DNA from: JBEKYD01 sp052325345
Lineage (GTDB): Bacteria; Acidobacteriota; Terriglobia; Bryobacterales; Bryobacteraceae
Length of the DNA: 30,499 bases
Direction of reading: 5' to 3'
NCBI GenBank assembly: GCA_052325345.1
Contig: JBKQVG010000108.1
Span: forward strand, 1 to 30,499
The translations under genes were made by a program, and so were the position numbers. This document shows positions 23,256 to 30,499 of this stretch, piece by piece. Position 1 is the first letter of the stretch. The number at the start of each line of letters is the position of its first letter. Under the pieces are notes generated by a model. It did not search any database. It was not told the origin of the DNA and saw nothing but the letters and a program-made list of their open reading frames with translations.

Positions 23256-24944
23256 ATGCGGACTTTTTCTCTTTTGCTGTTTCTGCTGGTGGCGGCGGGC
23301 GCTTCGGCGCAGAACCAGGTGTCGATCTTGGTCGACGCCGCCGGGCGGATCGGACCATACAAACCCATTTATGGCTATTTCGGCTACGACGAGCCGAATT
23401 ACACCTACACCCGGAACGGGCGCAAGCTGGTAGGTGAGTTGGCTGCGCTGAGCGCGACCCCGGTTTACATCCGCACCCATTTCCTGCTGGCCACCGGCGA
23501 CGGCGCCGCCAGGCTGAAATGGGGATCGACCAACGCCTACACGGAAGATGCGTCGGGCAAGGCGGTGTACGACTGGACCATCGTCGACCGCATCTTCGAT
23601 ACCTACCGCGAAGCCGGCGCCAAGCCGTTCGTCGAGGTGGGTTTCATGCCGGAAGCGCTATCGAGCAAACCCGAGCCATACGCCGGCATCTGGATACCGG
23701 GAGCGAAGAACGAGCAATACAGCGTGGGCTGGTCGTATCCGCCGAAGGACTACGCGAAGTGGGGCGAACTGGTCTACCAATGGGTTCGCCACGCGGCGGA
23801 GAAATACGGAGCGGACGAGGTGGCCAGTTGGTATTGGGAAATCTGGAACGAACCGGATATCGGTTATTGGCACGGCACGCCGCGGGATTACGACAGGCTC
23901 TACGATTACGCCGCCGACGGGGTGAAACGGGCGCTGCCGCGGGCCAGGGTCGGCGGTCCGGCCACGACTGGCGGCGGGTCGAACTTCCTGCGCCAGTTTC
24001 TGGAGCACTGCTCGATCGGCGCCAACAGCGCCACGGGCAAGACCGGTGCGCCGCTGGACTTTATCACGTTCCACGCCAAGGGCAGCCCGAAAGAGGTGGA
24101 CGGACGCGTCGAGATGGGCATCGCGAGCAACGCCCGCAACGTGCTCGGCGGATTTCAGGTGGTGGCGGCGTTTCCCCAATTCCGCGATTTGCCGATCGTG
24201 CTGAGCGAATCGGACCCGGAGGGTTGCGCGGCCTGCTCGGCGCGCGTCTATCCGCGGAACGCTTACCGCAACGGGCCGCTGTACGCCTCCTACACGGCCG
24301 TCATGCTGAAGAGCATTTTCGAGCTGGCCGACCGCGAGAGAGCCAACATCGAAGGCATGCTGACCTGGGCGTTCCAATTCGAAGGGCAGCCTTACTTCGA
24401 CGGGTTTCGAACCCTCGCCACCAACGGGATCGACAAGCCCGCGCTCAACCTGTTCCGCATGGCCGGCTTGATGCGCGGCGAGCGGGTGAAGGTGGAATCG
24501 AGCGGCCGCGTCCCGCTCGATCGCATCTTGGCCGATGGAGTGCGCGGCGAAGCGGACGTGGACGCGCTGGCGGTGAGCGGCGAGCGCACCATTTCCGTGC
24601 TCGCCTGGAATTATCTCGATGACGACCTGACGGGAGCCGATGCGGCCCGCCGGGCCGCGCGCGTGGCTCTGCGCGTGGCGGGCGTGGCACGTTTGGCGGG
24701 GGCGGCCGGGCGGGTTCTGGTGCGGCAATATCGTATCGACGAAACCCACAGCAATGCCTGGACGCTATGGAAGGAGATGGGCTCGCCGCGGGACCCGGCA
24801 CCCCCACAATACGCCGCGCTGGAAGCGGCCGGCCAGTTGCAAGAGCTGGATTCGCCGCGCTGGATACCGCTCGATGGTGGCGAGGTAGATCTGGAGATCG
24901 TGCTGCCGCTCGCGGCGGTTTCGCTGCTGCAGATCTCCTGGTAG
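23256..24944 (+). CDS. Secreted GH39-like glycoside hydrolase (beta-xylosidase type)
   Basis: A 562-residue protein with a signal peptide (about 1-18, ASA-QNQ). The TIM-barrel body resembles GH39: VYDWTIVDRIFDTYREAGAK, then KPFVEVGFMPEAL, WYWEIWNEPDIGYWHGT with the acid/base Glu199, HAKGSPKE, and LPIVLSESDPEG with the likely nucleophile Glu318, followed by MLTWAFQFEGQPYF. The C-terminal 150 residues form a beta-sandwich, as in GH39 xylosidases and iduronidases. ATG 23256 is chosen because it begins the signal peptide; the 50-residue in-frame extension upstream is Arg/Lys-rich and would bury it. Substrate (xylan or uronic-acid glycans) is not decidable. It follows the pump operon by 164 bases with its own likely promoter. 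Confidence 0.87.
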   Translation: MRTFSLLLFLLVAAGASAQNQVSILVDAAGRIGPYKPIYGYFGYDEPNYTYTRNGRKLVGELAALSATPVYIRTHFLLATGDGAARLKWGSTNAYTEDASGKAVYDWTIVDRIFDTYREAGAKPFVEVGFMPEALSSKPEPYAGIWIPGAKNEQYSVGWSYPPKDYAKWGELVYQWVRHAAEKYGADEVASWYWEIWNEPDIGYWHGTPRDYDRLYDYAADGVKRALPRARVGGPATTGGGSNFLRQFLEHCSIGANSATGKTGAPLDFITFHAKGSPKEVDGRVEMGIASNARNVLGGFQVVAAFPQFRDLPIVLSESDPEGCAACSARVYPRNAYRNGPLYASYTAVMLKSIFELADRERANIEGMLTWAFQFEGQPYFDGFRTLATNGIDKPALNLFRMAGLMRGERVKVESSGRVPLDRILADGVRGEADVDALAVSGERTISVLAWNYLDDDLTGADAARRAARVALRVAGVARLAGAAGRVLVRQYRIDETHSNAWTLWKEMGSPRDPAPPQYAALEAAGQLQELDSPRWIPLDGGEVDLEIVLPLAAVSLLQISW

Positions 24945-24960
24945 AGGCGCTGTTTCGCTT

Positions 24961-24977
24961 ACTAAAACGTTTCGAAT
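24961..24977. promoter_or_regulatory. LacI-type operator candidate between GH39 and cupin genes
   Basis: ACTAAAACGTTTCGAAT contains the perfect palindrome AAACGTTT (24965-24972), with the central CG typical of LacI/GalR operators. A LacI-type regulator is encoded at 25852-26874. The site lies 20 bases after the glycosidase stop and about 190 bases before the cupin start. A related site occurs at 27199. Confidence 0.5.
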
Positions 24978-25160
24978 AATGCTGGCGTGGCCGGCTCGAC
25001 GGCGCTACACTGGGCTGTAGCCGAAGAGCATGCGGTCTACTTTTGTACTTTTGCCGGCGGCTGCGACTCGTCTGCGCGTGCAGGTCCGCCTCACTGCCGA
25101 AGGTCATGGACGAACGTGGGCGGAGACCAGGCCGGCGCTCTAAAAATGGAGGACGAAAGA

Positions 25161-25838
25161 ATGCAAAGTCGATCTCGCATCCGCGCGCTCGCTCGCGGTC
25201 GTTTCAATTTCGCGCCGGTCCTATGCGCCGTCATGGTGACAGGTGCGGCGGCGGGCGCCGCGCTCCGGTCGGGAGCGGAGAAGTTGAAGAACGCCCAAGT
25301 GGTGGTGACGGAGTACACCCTGCACCCGGGAGAAAGCCTGCCGGTGGATGGGCGATACCCTGCCGTGACGGTTTATTTCGAGGGAAGCTCGGTGGGATTC
25401 ACGCCGCCAGGCGGCCATCCGGCGGTGAGCCCGGTGCGGCGCGGCGACGTCACCTTCAGCCCGGCGCAGGCCGGAACCATCCGCAACACGGGCAGCGGCG
25501 ATCTGGATTTTGTTCGGACCGAATTTCTGACCGGCGGCAAAGACGAGACCTGGGGCGCCGCCGGCCTTGCGCCCAATTACAAGGTGCTAATCGAAAATCG
25601 TTTCGCGCGGGTGTACGACATCAAAATCCCGGCCGGCACGAACGAGCCGCAACACACCCACAAAGCGCGCGTGGTGGTGTGTCTTTCCGGCGCCATTCTG
25701 AAGCACCTGATGCCGGATGGCAGGCAGGAGCCCTCGACTTTGAAGACGGGCGAAATCGTCTGGCGCCCGGGAGCGACACATATCGGCGAGAACCTGGGTA
25801 AGACGGATCTGTGGGTCATTGCCATCGAGCCCAAGTAA
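25161..25838 (+). CDS. Double-cupin protein with N-terminal signal/anchor
   Basis: A 225-residue protein. A hydrophobic segment (about 15-35) after a basic N-terminus suggests export or anchoring. Two cupin folds follow: about 48-123 (EYTLHPGESLPVDGRYPAVT) and about 145-225 (KIPAGTNEPQHTHKARVVVC, ending GEIVWRPGATHIGENLG). The second keeps likely metal ligands H165, H167 and H207; the first lacks the paired histidines and may be structural. Specific function is unknown. ATG 25161 is chosen because GGAGG lies 8 bases upstream; ATG 25146 is inside that ribosome site. It is convergent with the LacI gene (13 bases between stops). Confidence 0.8.
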   Translation: MQSRSRIRALARGRFNFAPVLCAVMVTGAAAGAALRSGAEKLKNAQVVVTEYTLHPGESLPVDGRYPAVTVYFEGSSVGFTPPGGHPAVSPVRRGDVTFSPAQAGTIRNTGSGDLDFVRTEFLTGGKDETWGAAGLAPNYKVLIENRFARVYDIKIPAGTNEPQHTHKARVVVCLSGAILKHLMPDGRQEPSTLKTGEIVWRPGATHIGENLGKTDLWVIAIEPK

Positions 25839-25851
25839 GGCCGAAGAGCGC

Positions 25852-26874
25852 TCACGCCGCGCCGTGGGGCGGGCAGGTGGAATCGCGGACCCGCAATTCG
25901 GCGGGCACCAGCACCATGTCCGGCTGCCTGGTCTCGCCCTCCGGTTCCCGCATTTTCTGGAGCAGCATCTCGACCGCGGTCTTGCCGATTTCGTCGGCCA
26001 TTTGCGCGATCACGGTGAGGCGCGGCGTGTAGTGCATGCTCCAGGCCGAATCGTCGAAGCCCACCACGCTCACATCGCTGGGGCAGGACAAGCCGATCTG
26101 CGCGATGGCCCGCATCAGGCCGAGCAGCATGTTATGGCTGCTGGAAATAATGCCCGTGGGCGGCGTTTCCATGCGCAGCAGTTGGGTGCCGATGCGGGTG
26201 CCGGTTTCGATTTGGCCGTCGCCCGGGCAGAGGTACGATTCGCGGATGGGCAGGTTGGCCGCCTGCATGGCGCGGCGAAAGCCCTCCAGCCGCCCGGCGT
26301 GCGGCGACAGGCCCAGCCGGCCGGTGATGAAGGCGATGCGCTCGTGGCCGAGCTGAATCAAATGATGGGTGGCCTCGCAGCCCGCGCCCACGTTATCGGT
26401 GGAGACCGCGCTGTGGTTGAGGCCGCGCGGGATGCGGTCCAGGAACACGATCGGGAAGCGGCGCCGCATCAGCCGGTCGTAGGCCGCCGAAGCGTCCGAG
26501 CAGGCCATCAGGACGCCGTCCACGCGGCGCGAGAACAAGGTATTCAGCAGCAGGCTCTCCTGCGCCGGATCTTCGCTGGAATCGCACAGAATCACCGAGT
26601 AGCCGTGCCGGCGGGCCACGTCTTCGGCGCCGCGAATCATCTCCGGAAAAAACGTGTTGGTGATATCGGGAATCACCATGCCGATGACGCCGGTCTTGCC
26701 CACCTTGAGGCTGCGCGCCACCTGGTCGGGATAATAGTCGAGCGCTTCCATGGCCTGGCGCACGCGATCCGAGCGCAGTTGGCTGACTTTGGTGCCGCCG
26801 TTGATCACGGCCGAAACCGTGGCCACCGAAACCCCGGCGAGCCGGGCCACGTCGCGCATGGTTACTTTGGTCAC
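25852..26874 (-). CDS. LacI/GalR-family transcriptional regulator
   Basis: A 340-residue repressor. Helix-turn-helix and hinge occupy residues 4-55 (MRDVARLAGVSVATVSAVIN, LDYYPDQVARSLKVGKTGVIG). The periplasmic-binding-protein-like effector domain follows (DITNTFFPEMIRGAEDVARR, DGVLMACSD, PIVFLDRIPRG, GHERIAFITGR, VSVVGFDDSAWS), with all family landmarks, so it probably binds a sugar. The GTG start at 26874 has GGAGG 8 bases upstream and overlaps the stop of the isomerase remnant (GTGA), indicating translational coupling. Probable targets are the adjacent glycosidase/receptor genes through CG-centred sites at 24961 and 27199; that link is inferred. Confidence 0.93.
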   Translation of the reverse strand: MTKVTMRDVARLAGVSVATVSAVINGGTKVSQLRSDRVRQAMEALDYYPDQVARSLKVGKTGVIGMVIPDITNTFFPEMIRGAEDVARRHGYSVILCDSSEDPAQESLLLNTLFSRRVDGVLMACSDASAAYDRLMRRRFPIVFLDRIPRGLNHSAVSTDNVGAGCEATHHLIQLGHERIAFITGRLGLSPHAGRLEGFRRAMQAANLPIRESYLCPGDGQIETGTRIGTQLLRMETPPTGIISSSHNMLLGLMRAIAQIGLSCPSDVSVVGFDDSAWSMHYTPRLTVIAQMADEIGKTAVEMLLQKMREPEGETRQPDMVLVPAELRVRDSTCPPHGAA

Positions 26875-27086
26875 GCCGCCTGCCTCCGGCCAAGCAGCGG
26901 AGCCAGGTAAGCGGAAGTCCGGGTGGCCCCGCGGAAGGCATCGGGCTGGGAAGGGATCTCGACCGTAAGCAAATCATCATAGCCGATTTCGCCGAGAATC
27001 TCGACCGCCCGGACGAAATCTTCGCGCAGCGTCACGCAGGCATTCGGCGGCGCGCCGCAAGAGCCGGCCACAATGGCCAATTTCAT
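26871..27086 (-). pseudogene. C-terminal remnant of a sugar phosphate isomerase/epimerase
   Basis: A 71-codon frame whose last 50 residues (REDFVRAVEILGEIGYDDLL, TVEIPSQPDAFRGATRTSAY, LAPLLGRR) match the C-terminal end of xylose-isomerase-like TIM-barrel proteins (F-AVLAALREIGYDGWLTVE, then A-RSREYLRPLL). Full-length members have about 270-300 residues, so most of the barrel is lost; the first 20 residues show no family match. The frame ends in a GTGA overlap with the LacI start, so the original gene was probably co-transcribed with the repressor. It may now serve only to couple translation. Confidence 0.65.
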
Positions 27087-27198
27087 GACCCAGGTTTCTG
27101 TTCCCAGCCGGCCGCGGTCGGAGTACCTGGCAGCCGGCGCTCGTCAAGACCGCGCCGCCAGGAACCGTCCAGCCTCTTTTAGCGCAACGCCAGTCTTA

Positions 27199-27214
27199 GC
27201 AAACCGTTTCGATA
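27199..27214. promoter_or_regulatory. Second LacI-like operator candidate
   Basis: GCAAACCGTTTCGATA shares the pattern AAAMCGTTTCGAWA with the site at 24964-24977. It lies 112 bases upstream of the isomerase remnant/LacI operon and about 150 bases before the receptor promoter. It is less symmetric than the first site. Confidence 0.4.
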
Positions 27215-27279
27215 GGTGGTAGATACAGGGAAATGTACGGCTGCGGGTCAGGTGCCTGTATGGGGATTTATTGACATGA

Positions 27280-27292
27280 AAATACTGTATTT
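27280..27292. promoter_or_regulatory. AAATAC-T-GTATTT palindrome
   Basis: Perfect six-base arms with a one-base centre, directly after a TTGACA hexamer (27271-27276) that has no good -10 partner. It lies in the divergent control region between the LacI operon and the Oar-like receptor gene and may be an operator. Confidence 0.35.
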
Positions 27293-27357
27293 ACTTCCGC
27301 AAATGGGAAAACGCGAGCAGCCCGTGGAGTCAAAATCATAGTCGTTTCGGAATTTTC

Positions 27358-27387
27358 TTGACTAGCGGCGTCCCTTATGGCTACACT
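27358..27387 (+). promoter_or_regulatory. Predicted sigma-70 promoter of the Oar-like receptor
   Basis: TTGACT (27358-27363), an 18-base spacer and TACACT (27382-27387). A start near 27394 would give a 5' leader of about 390 bases before the receptor ATG. Boxes are seen; activity is inferred. Confidence 0.45.
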
Positions 27388-27784
27388 AGCGCAGAAATCG
27401 AATTCGGACCGACCCGCTTCGGGCTCAGCCGCCCGTTTCGGCTGACGCTGGGCCTCGCCTCGTTGCGGGCCGCTGTCGCCAGTGGTACGACCCATGTGGA
27501 CCCCAAAAATCGGCGTTCACCCCACTGCGGTGCTGAGAGGCCATGCGAGCCTGATCTCCTGCATGGCAAACAGGGTGAAGGAGCGGAAGATTGAGATTGG
27601 CGCGATCCTGGCGTCCGCCGGGCCGGTGTCGCAACTGCCAGGTCCACTCGGTGACGAGCCGGGGCTTCCCGTCGAAAGACACGTTTGTTCAGGACGCGGC
27701 CGCTCCGGCTGCGTAGTCAACCGTTTTGCGGGCGATGGTGCGGATTTAAGCAACTCGACGATGCGGAAAGGAAGGGCCCTTCAT
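27388..27784 (+). other. Long leader region of the Oar-like receptor gene
   Basis: No gene recognised. The receptor reading frame stays open upstream to an ATG at 27494 (97 codons), but that extension has no family likeness and would bury the signal peptide. I saw no riboswitch I recognise and no obvious terminator. Confidence 0.4.
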
Positions 27785-30499
27785 ATGATCCGGGTAGATC
27801 GCTTGAAACTTGCCTCGCTGTTCGCGCTTCTGACGACACTGGCGCTGAATGGCGTATTTGTTTGCCGGTGCTATGGCCAGGCAGTCGCGGTGGCGAGCAT
27901 CAGCGGACAGGTGGCCGATCCGACTGGGGCCGTCGTGCCCAATGCCGAGGTCACCGCCACGCAAACCGAAACTCAATTCGTCCGCTCGGCCACCACGGAT
28001 TCTCAGGGTCACTACATCCTGGCCAACCTTCCGGTGGGGCCGTATGTGCTGGCCGTGAAGGCTCAGGGCTTCAAGTCCTATGAGCAGAAGGGAATTGTTC
28101 TGGAAGTTGGAAACAACATCCAGCTCAACGCCGCCCTGGAAGTGGGGGCCGTGACGGAAAACGTCGAGGTCAGCGCCTCCGCCGGCATGGTGGAAACCAA
28201 GGAAAATGCGGTGGCGCAGGTGGTCAATCAGCGCCAGATCGTCGATCTTCCACTGAATGGCCGGCAGCCCACCCAACTCATTCTGGTGTCCGGCGCGTCC
28301 AGCTCCGCCCCGCCCAACGGCAACAACCTCACCGGCAGCAAGAATTATTCCAGTTCCGTGACGATGTCCGTCGCCGGAGGCCAGGCGAACGGCACCAACT
28401 ACCTCCTCGACGGCGGCGACAACAACGATACGATGACCAACGTCAATCTTCCGTTTCCGTTCCCCGACGCCCTGCAGGAATTCAGCGTCGAGACCAGCGC
28501 GCTCTCGGCGCGAAACGGTCTGCGCCCCGGAGGGTTGGTGAACATCGTGACGAAATCCGGAACGAACGCATTACATGGAGATGTATTTGAATTTCTCCGC
28601 AATGGCGACGTGAATGCCCGCAACTTTTTTGCTCCCGTTCACGACACTCTTAAGAGAAATCAGTTTGGCGGGACGGTTGGAGACAGAATCATTCGCGACA
28701 AGCTGTTCTTCTTCGCCGGGTTTCAGGGCACGGAGAATCGCCAAGATCCCCCCTCCACCGTCGCTTTCGTGCCGACGTCCCAGGCCCTGGCCGGCGACTT
28801 CAGCGCCCTGGAATCCGCCTCCTGCCAGTCCAGCGGAAAAGCACGCGCCATTACCAACCCGGCAACCGGCACTGCTTTCGCCGGCGCCCAGGTTCCGGTA
28901 TCTCTCTTTAACCCCGTCTCCCTGAACATCGTGAAGCACCTGCCCGTGCCGGCCGGCCCATGCGGTCAGGTGACCTTCGGAATACCCACCACCGGCGATG
29001 AAGACCAGGTCATCGGGCGCGTCGACTGGATCCGCAGCGACAAACACTCTCTGTTCGGGCGTTACTTTATCGCCGATTACAACAACCCGCCGGTCTACGA
29101 TTCCAACGACGCCATGGTGACTCAAAGAGCCGGCAACCTGGAGCGCTCGCAGTCGATCACACTCGGCGACACCTACACCTTCAGCCCGACCACCGTTAAC
29201 TCTTTCCATGCGACGTTTACGCGTCTTCGCAACGACCGCGGCCCCGCGCCAAACGCGTATAACGCGGTTGACATGGGCGTGAATATGTTCAATTTCGACC
29301 CGAACGGCATGCAGTTGACGGTTACCAGCGACTTTTCCACGGGGTGTGGAACGTGCGCGCCGGGGGTGTTCAACCGGAACACGTACCAGTTTGCGGACGA
29401 CGTCGATATCGTACGGGGAAATCACCAGATTGCTTTCGGCGTCGACCTAATCCGCGCACAGGACAATCTTCGCAGCGACTATAACGAGAACGGTCTCTTC
29501 AGCTTTAACGGCCAGTTTACGAACGATGCCATGGTCGACTTTCTGCTCGGAGATATGAGTTTATTCTCCGATAGCCGTGCCCAAGTGAATGTGTACCGCG
29601 AGACTATCCCCGGCTTATATGCGCAGGATACGTATAAAGTAAGCTCGCGCTTTCTCCTGAACGTGGGCTTGCGATGGGAGCCCATGTTGTTTCCCCAGGA
29701 TTATTTCGGACGGGGAATGTCGTTCAGCTTGCCGGGATTCTATGCCAACCAGCAAAGTACGGTCTTCACCAATGCGCCCGCCGGACTGCTGTTCTATGGC
29801 GATAAGGGCATACCAAGGGCGTTCACCAACGACAAGTTTACGAATTTCTCGCCGCGGCTTGGAGCTGTGTGGAACCCCCATGGTGACGGCAGGGATACGT
29901 TCCGGGTCGGCGGAGGGATACTCTATGACTCGACGGAAATTTATTACGCCGAGCGCCTCACCACCAACCCTCCGTACGCCGGTGAGATCGATCAAACCAA
30001 CCCGGGACCGCTGAATAAATTTTGGGCCAATTATCCCGGAGGCAATCCGTTCCCCGGATCTTATCCGCCGCCTCCTAATGTGACGTTTCCAACCGGAGGC
30101 ACCTATGCCAGCATTCCGCTCAACTTGAGACCGACTTATATGACGCAATGGAACGCCAGTTATCAGCGTCAAATCGCCAAGAACTGGCTCGCTTCGGTAA
30201 CTTATCTCGGCAACAAGACCAGTCATCTATGGTTATCCCAGGATCTGAATCCGGCGATCTATATTCCGGGGCAGTGCGGCAGTGCCGCTTGCTCTTCGAC
30301 GGCCAACACGAATCAGAGACGCCCGTTTTATTTGGCTAACCCCGGTCAGGGCCAGTACTACGCCGCCATGATTACAACCGATGACGGCGCGAACGCGCAT
30401 TATGAAGGACTGCTGACTTCCATCAAGCATCAGTTAAGTCACGACTTTACACTCCTGGCCAATTACACCTGGTCCCAATGCATTAGCGACGGCGATTTC
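27785..30499 (+). CDS. Oar-like TonB-dependent outer-membrane receptor with carboxypeptidase-regulatory domain, 3' truncated by window
   Basis: An open frame of 905 codons runs from ATG 27785 to the window end without losing phase; the protein continues beyond (family about 1000-1200 residues). Residues 1-33 are a signal peptide (LASLFALLTTLALNGVF, ending CYGQA). Residues about 38-120 form the carboxypeptidase-regulatory/Cna-B-like domain (SISGQVADPTGAVVPNAEVT, GHYILANLPVGPYVLAVKAQ). The plug-like region (LPLNGRQPTQLI, NYLLDGGDNNDTMTN, QEFSVETSALSARNG, PGGLVNIVTKSGTNALHGDV) precedes beta-barrel strands. Such receptors are abundant in Solibacter-type Acidobacteria and presumably import polymer-derived or large substrates. 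AAGGAAGGG precedes the ATG. Location beside LacI and GH39 genes suggests carbohydrate uptake. Confidence 0.92.
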   Translation, partial: MIRVDRLKLASLFALLTTLALNGVFVCRCYGQAVAVASISGQVADPTGAVVPNAEVTATQTETQFVRSATTDSQGHYILANLPVGPYVLAVKAQGFKSYEQKGIVLEVGNNIQLNAALEVGAVTENVEVSASAGMVETKENAVAQVVNQRQIVDLPLNGRQPTQLILVSGASSSAPPNGNNLTGSKNYSSSVTMSVAGGQANGTNYLLDGGDNNDTMTNVNLPFPFPDALQEFSVETSALSARNGLRPGGLVNIVTKSGTNALHGDVFEFLRNGDVNARNFFAPVHDTLKRNQFGGTVGDRIIRDKLFFFAGFQGTENRQDPPSTVAFVPTSQALAGDFSALESASCQSSGKARAITNPATGTAFAGAQVPVSLFNPVSLNIVKHLPVPAGPCGQVTFGIPTTGDEDQVIGRVDWIRSDKHSLFGRYFIADYNNPPVYDSNDAMVTQRAGNLERSQSITLGDTYTFSPTTVNSFHATFTRLRNDRGPAPNAYNAVDMGVNMFNFDPNGMQLTVTSDFSTGCGTCAPGVFNRNTYQFADDVDIVRGNHQIAFGVDLIRAQDNLRSDYNENGLFSFNGQFTNDAMVDFLLGDMSLFSDSRAQVNVYRETIPGLYAQDTYKVSSRFLLNVGLRWEPMLFPQDYFGRGMSFSLPGFYANQQSTVFTNAPAGLLFYGDKGIPRAFTNDKFTNFSPRLGAVWNPHGDGRDTFRVGGGILYDSTEIYYAERLTTNPPYAGEIDQTNPGPLNKFWANYPGGNPFPGSYPPPPNVTFPTGGTYASIPLNLRPTYMTQWNASYQRQIAKNWLASVTYLGNKTSHLWLSQDLNPAIYIPGQCGSAACSSTANTNQRRPFYLANPGQGQYYAAMITTDDGANAHYEGLLTSIKHQLSHDFTLLANYTWSQCISDGDF

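Noticed and set aside
27271..27298. Promoter at TTGACA
   Set aside because: A perfect -35 hexamer, but none of the 16-18-base spacings gives an acceptable -10; the following bases form a palindrome instead.

Overview
The window reads as chromosome from a high-GC Acidobacteriota, most like the Solibacter/Bryobacter group. This is inferred from the very large Oar-like TonB receptor with a carboxypeptidase-regulatory N-terminus, the G+C-rich codon use, the layout of the efflux operon and the hairpin intergenic repeat. No rRNA or marker gene settles the taxonomy.

Layout. (1) 1-2768, minus strand: a methyl-accepting chemotaxis protein, then a YtrA-type GntR repressor with a clear operator over its own promoter, then the start of a stomatin/SPFH membrane protein that runs off the left edge. 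(2) 2993-3481: a bactofilin. (3) 3511-7239: a gene-poor accessory segment bounded by two copies of a 128-bp hairpin repeat in the same orientation. It holds a RelB/RelE-type toxin-antitoxin pair, a DNA-methylase remnant, an SH3-like hypothetical gene, a frameshifted DUF3489 gene with its terminator, and the 3' half of a tRNA-Phe gene next to a dyad. This looks like the decayed end of an integrated element. (4) 7334-9663: an M20 dipeptidase and a convergent cation diffusion facilitator. (5) 9809-11139: a complete IS4-family element abutting a 5'-truncated cytidylate-kinase-like/BON gene, followed by a DsrE-like gene. (6) 12520-15204, minus: a cbiM-cbiQ-cbiO nickel/cobalt ECF transporter with a His-rich tail on the ATPase, preceded by a quinone-oxidoreductase-like gene. 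(7) 16468-23091, plus: a tightly coupled RND permease, membrane-fusion protein and TolC-like outer-membrane protein, a complete tripartite efflux pump. (8) 23256-30499: carbohydrate-related genes, namely a secreted GH39-like glycosidase, a double-cupin protein, a LacI-type repressor translationally coupled to a sugar-isomerase remnant, and a large Oar-like outer-membrane receptor running off the right edge.

Functional reading: metal handling (CDF, CbiMQO), envelope efflux (RND pump) and sugar or polymer uptake (GH39, LacI, Oar-like receptor) sit next to a segment of mobile and decaying DNA. The strongest items for follow-up are the repeat-bounded decayed island with its tRNA-Phe fragment, the GntR operator, the RND permease lacking the conserved TM10 lysine, the His-rich CbiO tail, and the two LacI-like sites around the glycosidase/receptor locus. 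I did not find a convincing wholly new multi-gene system.
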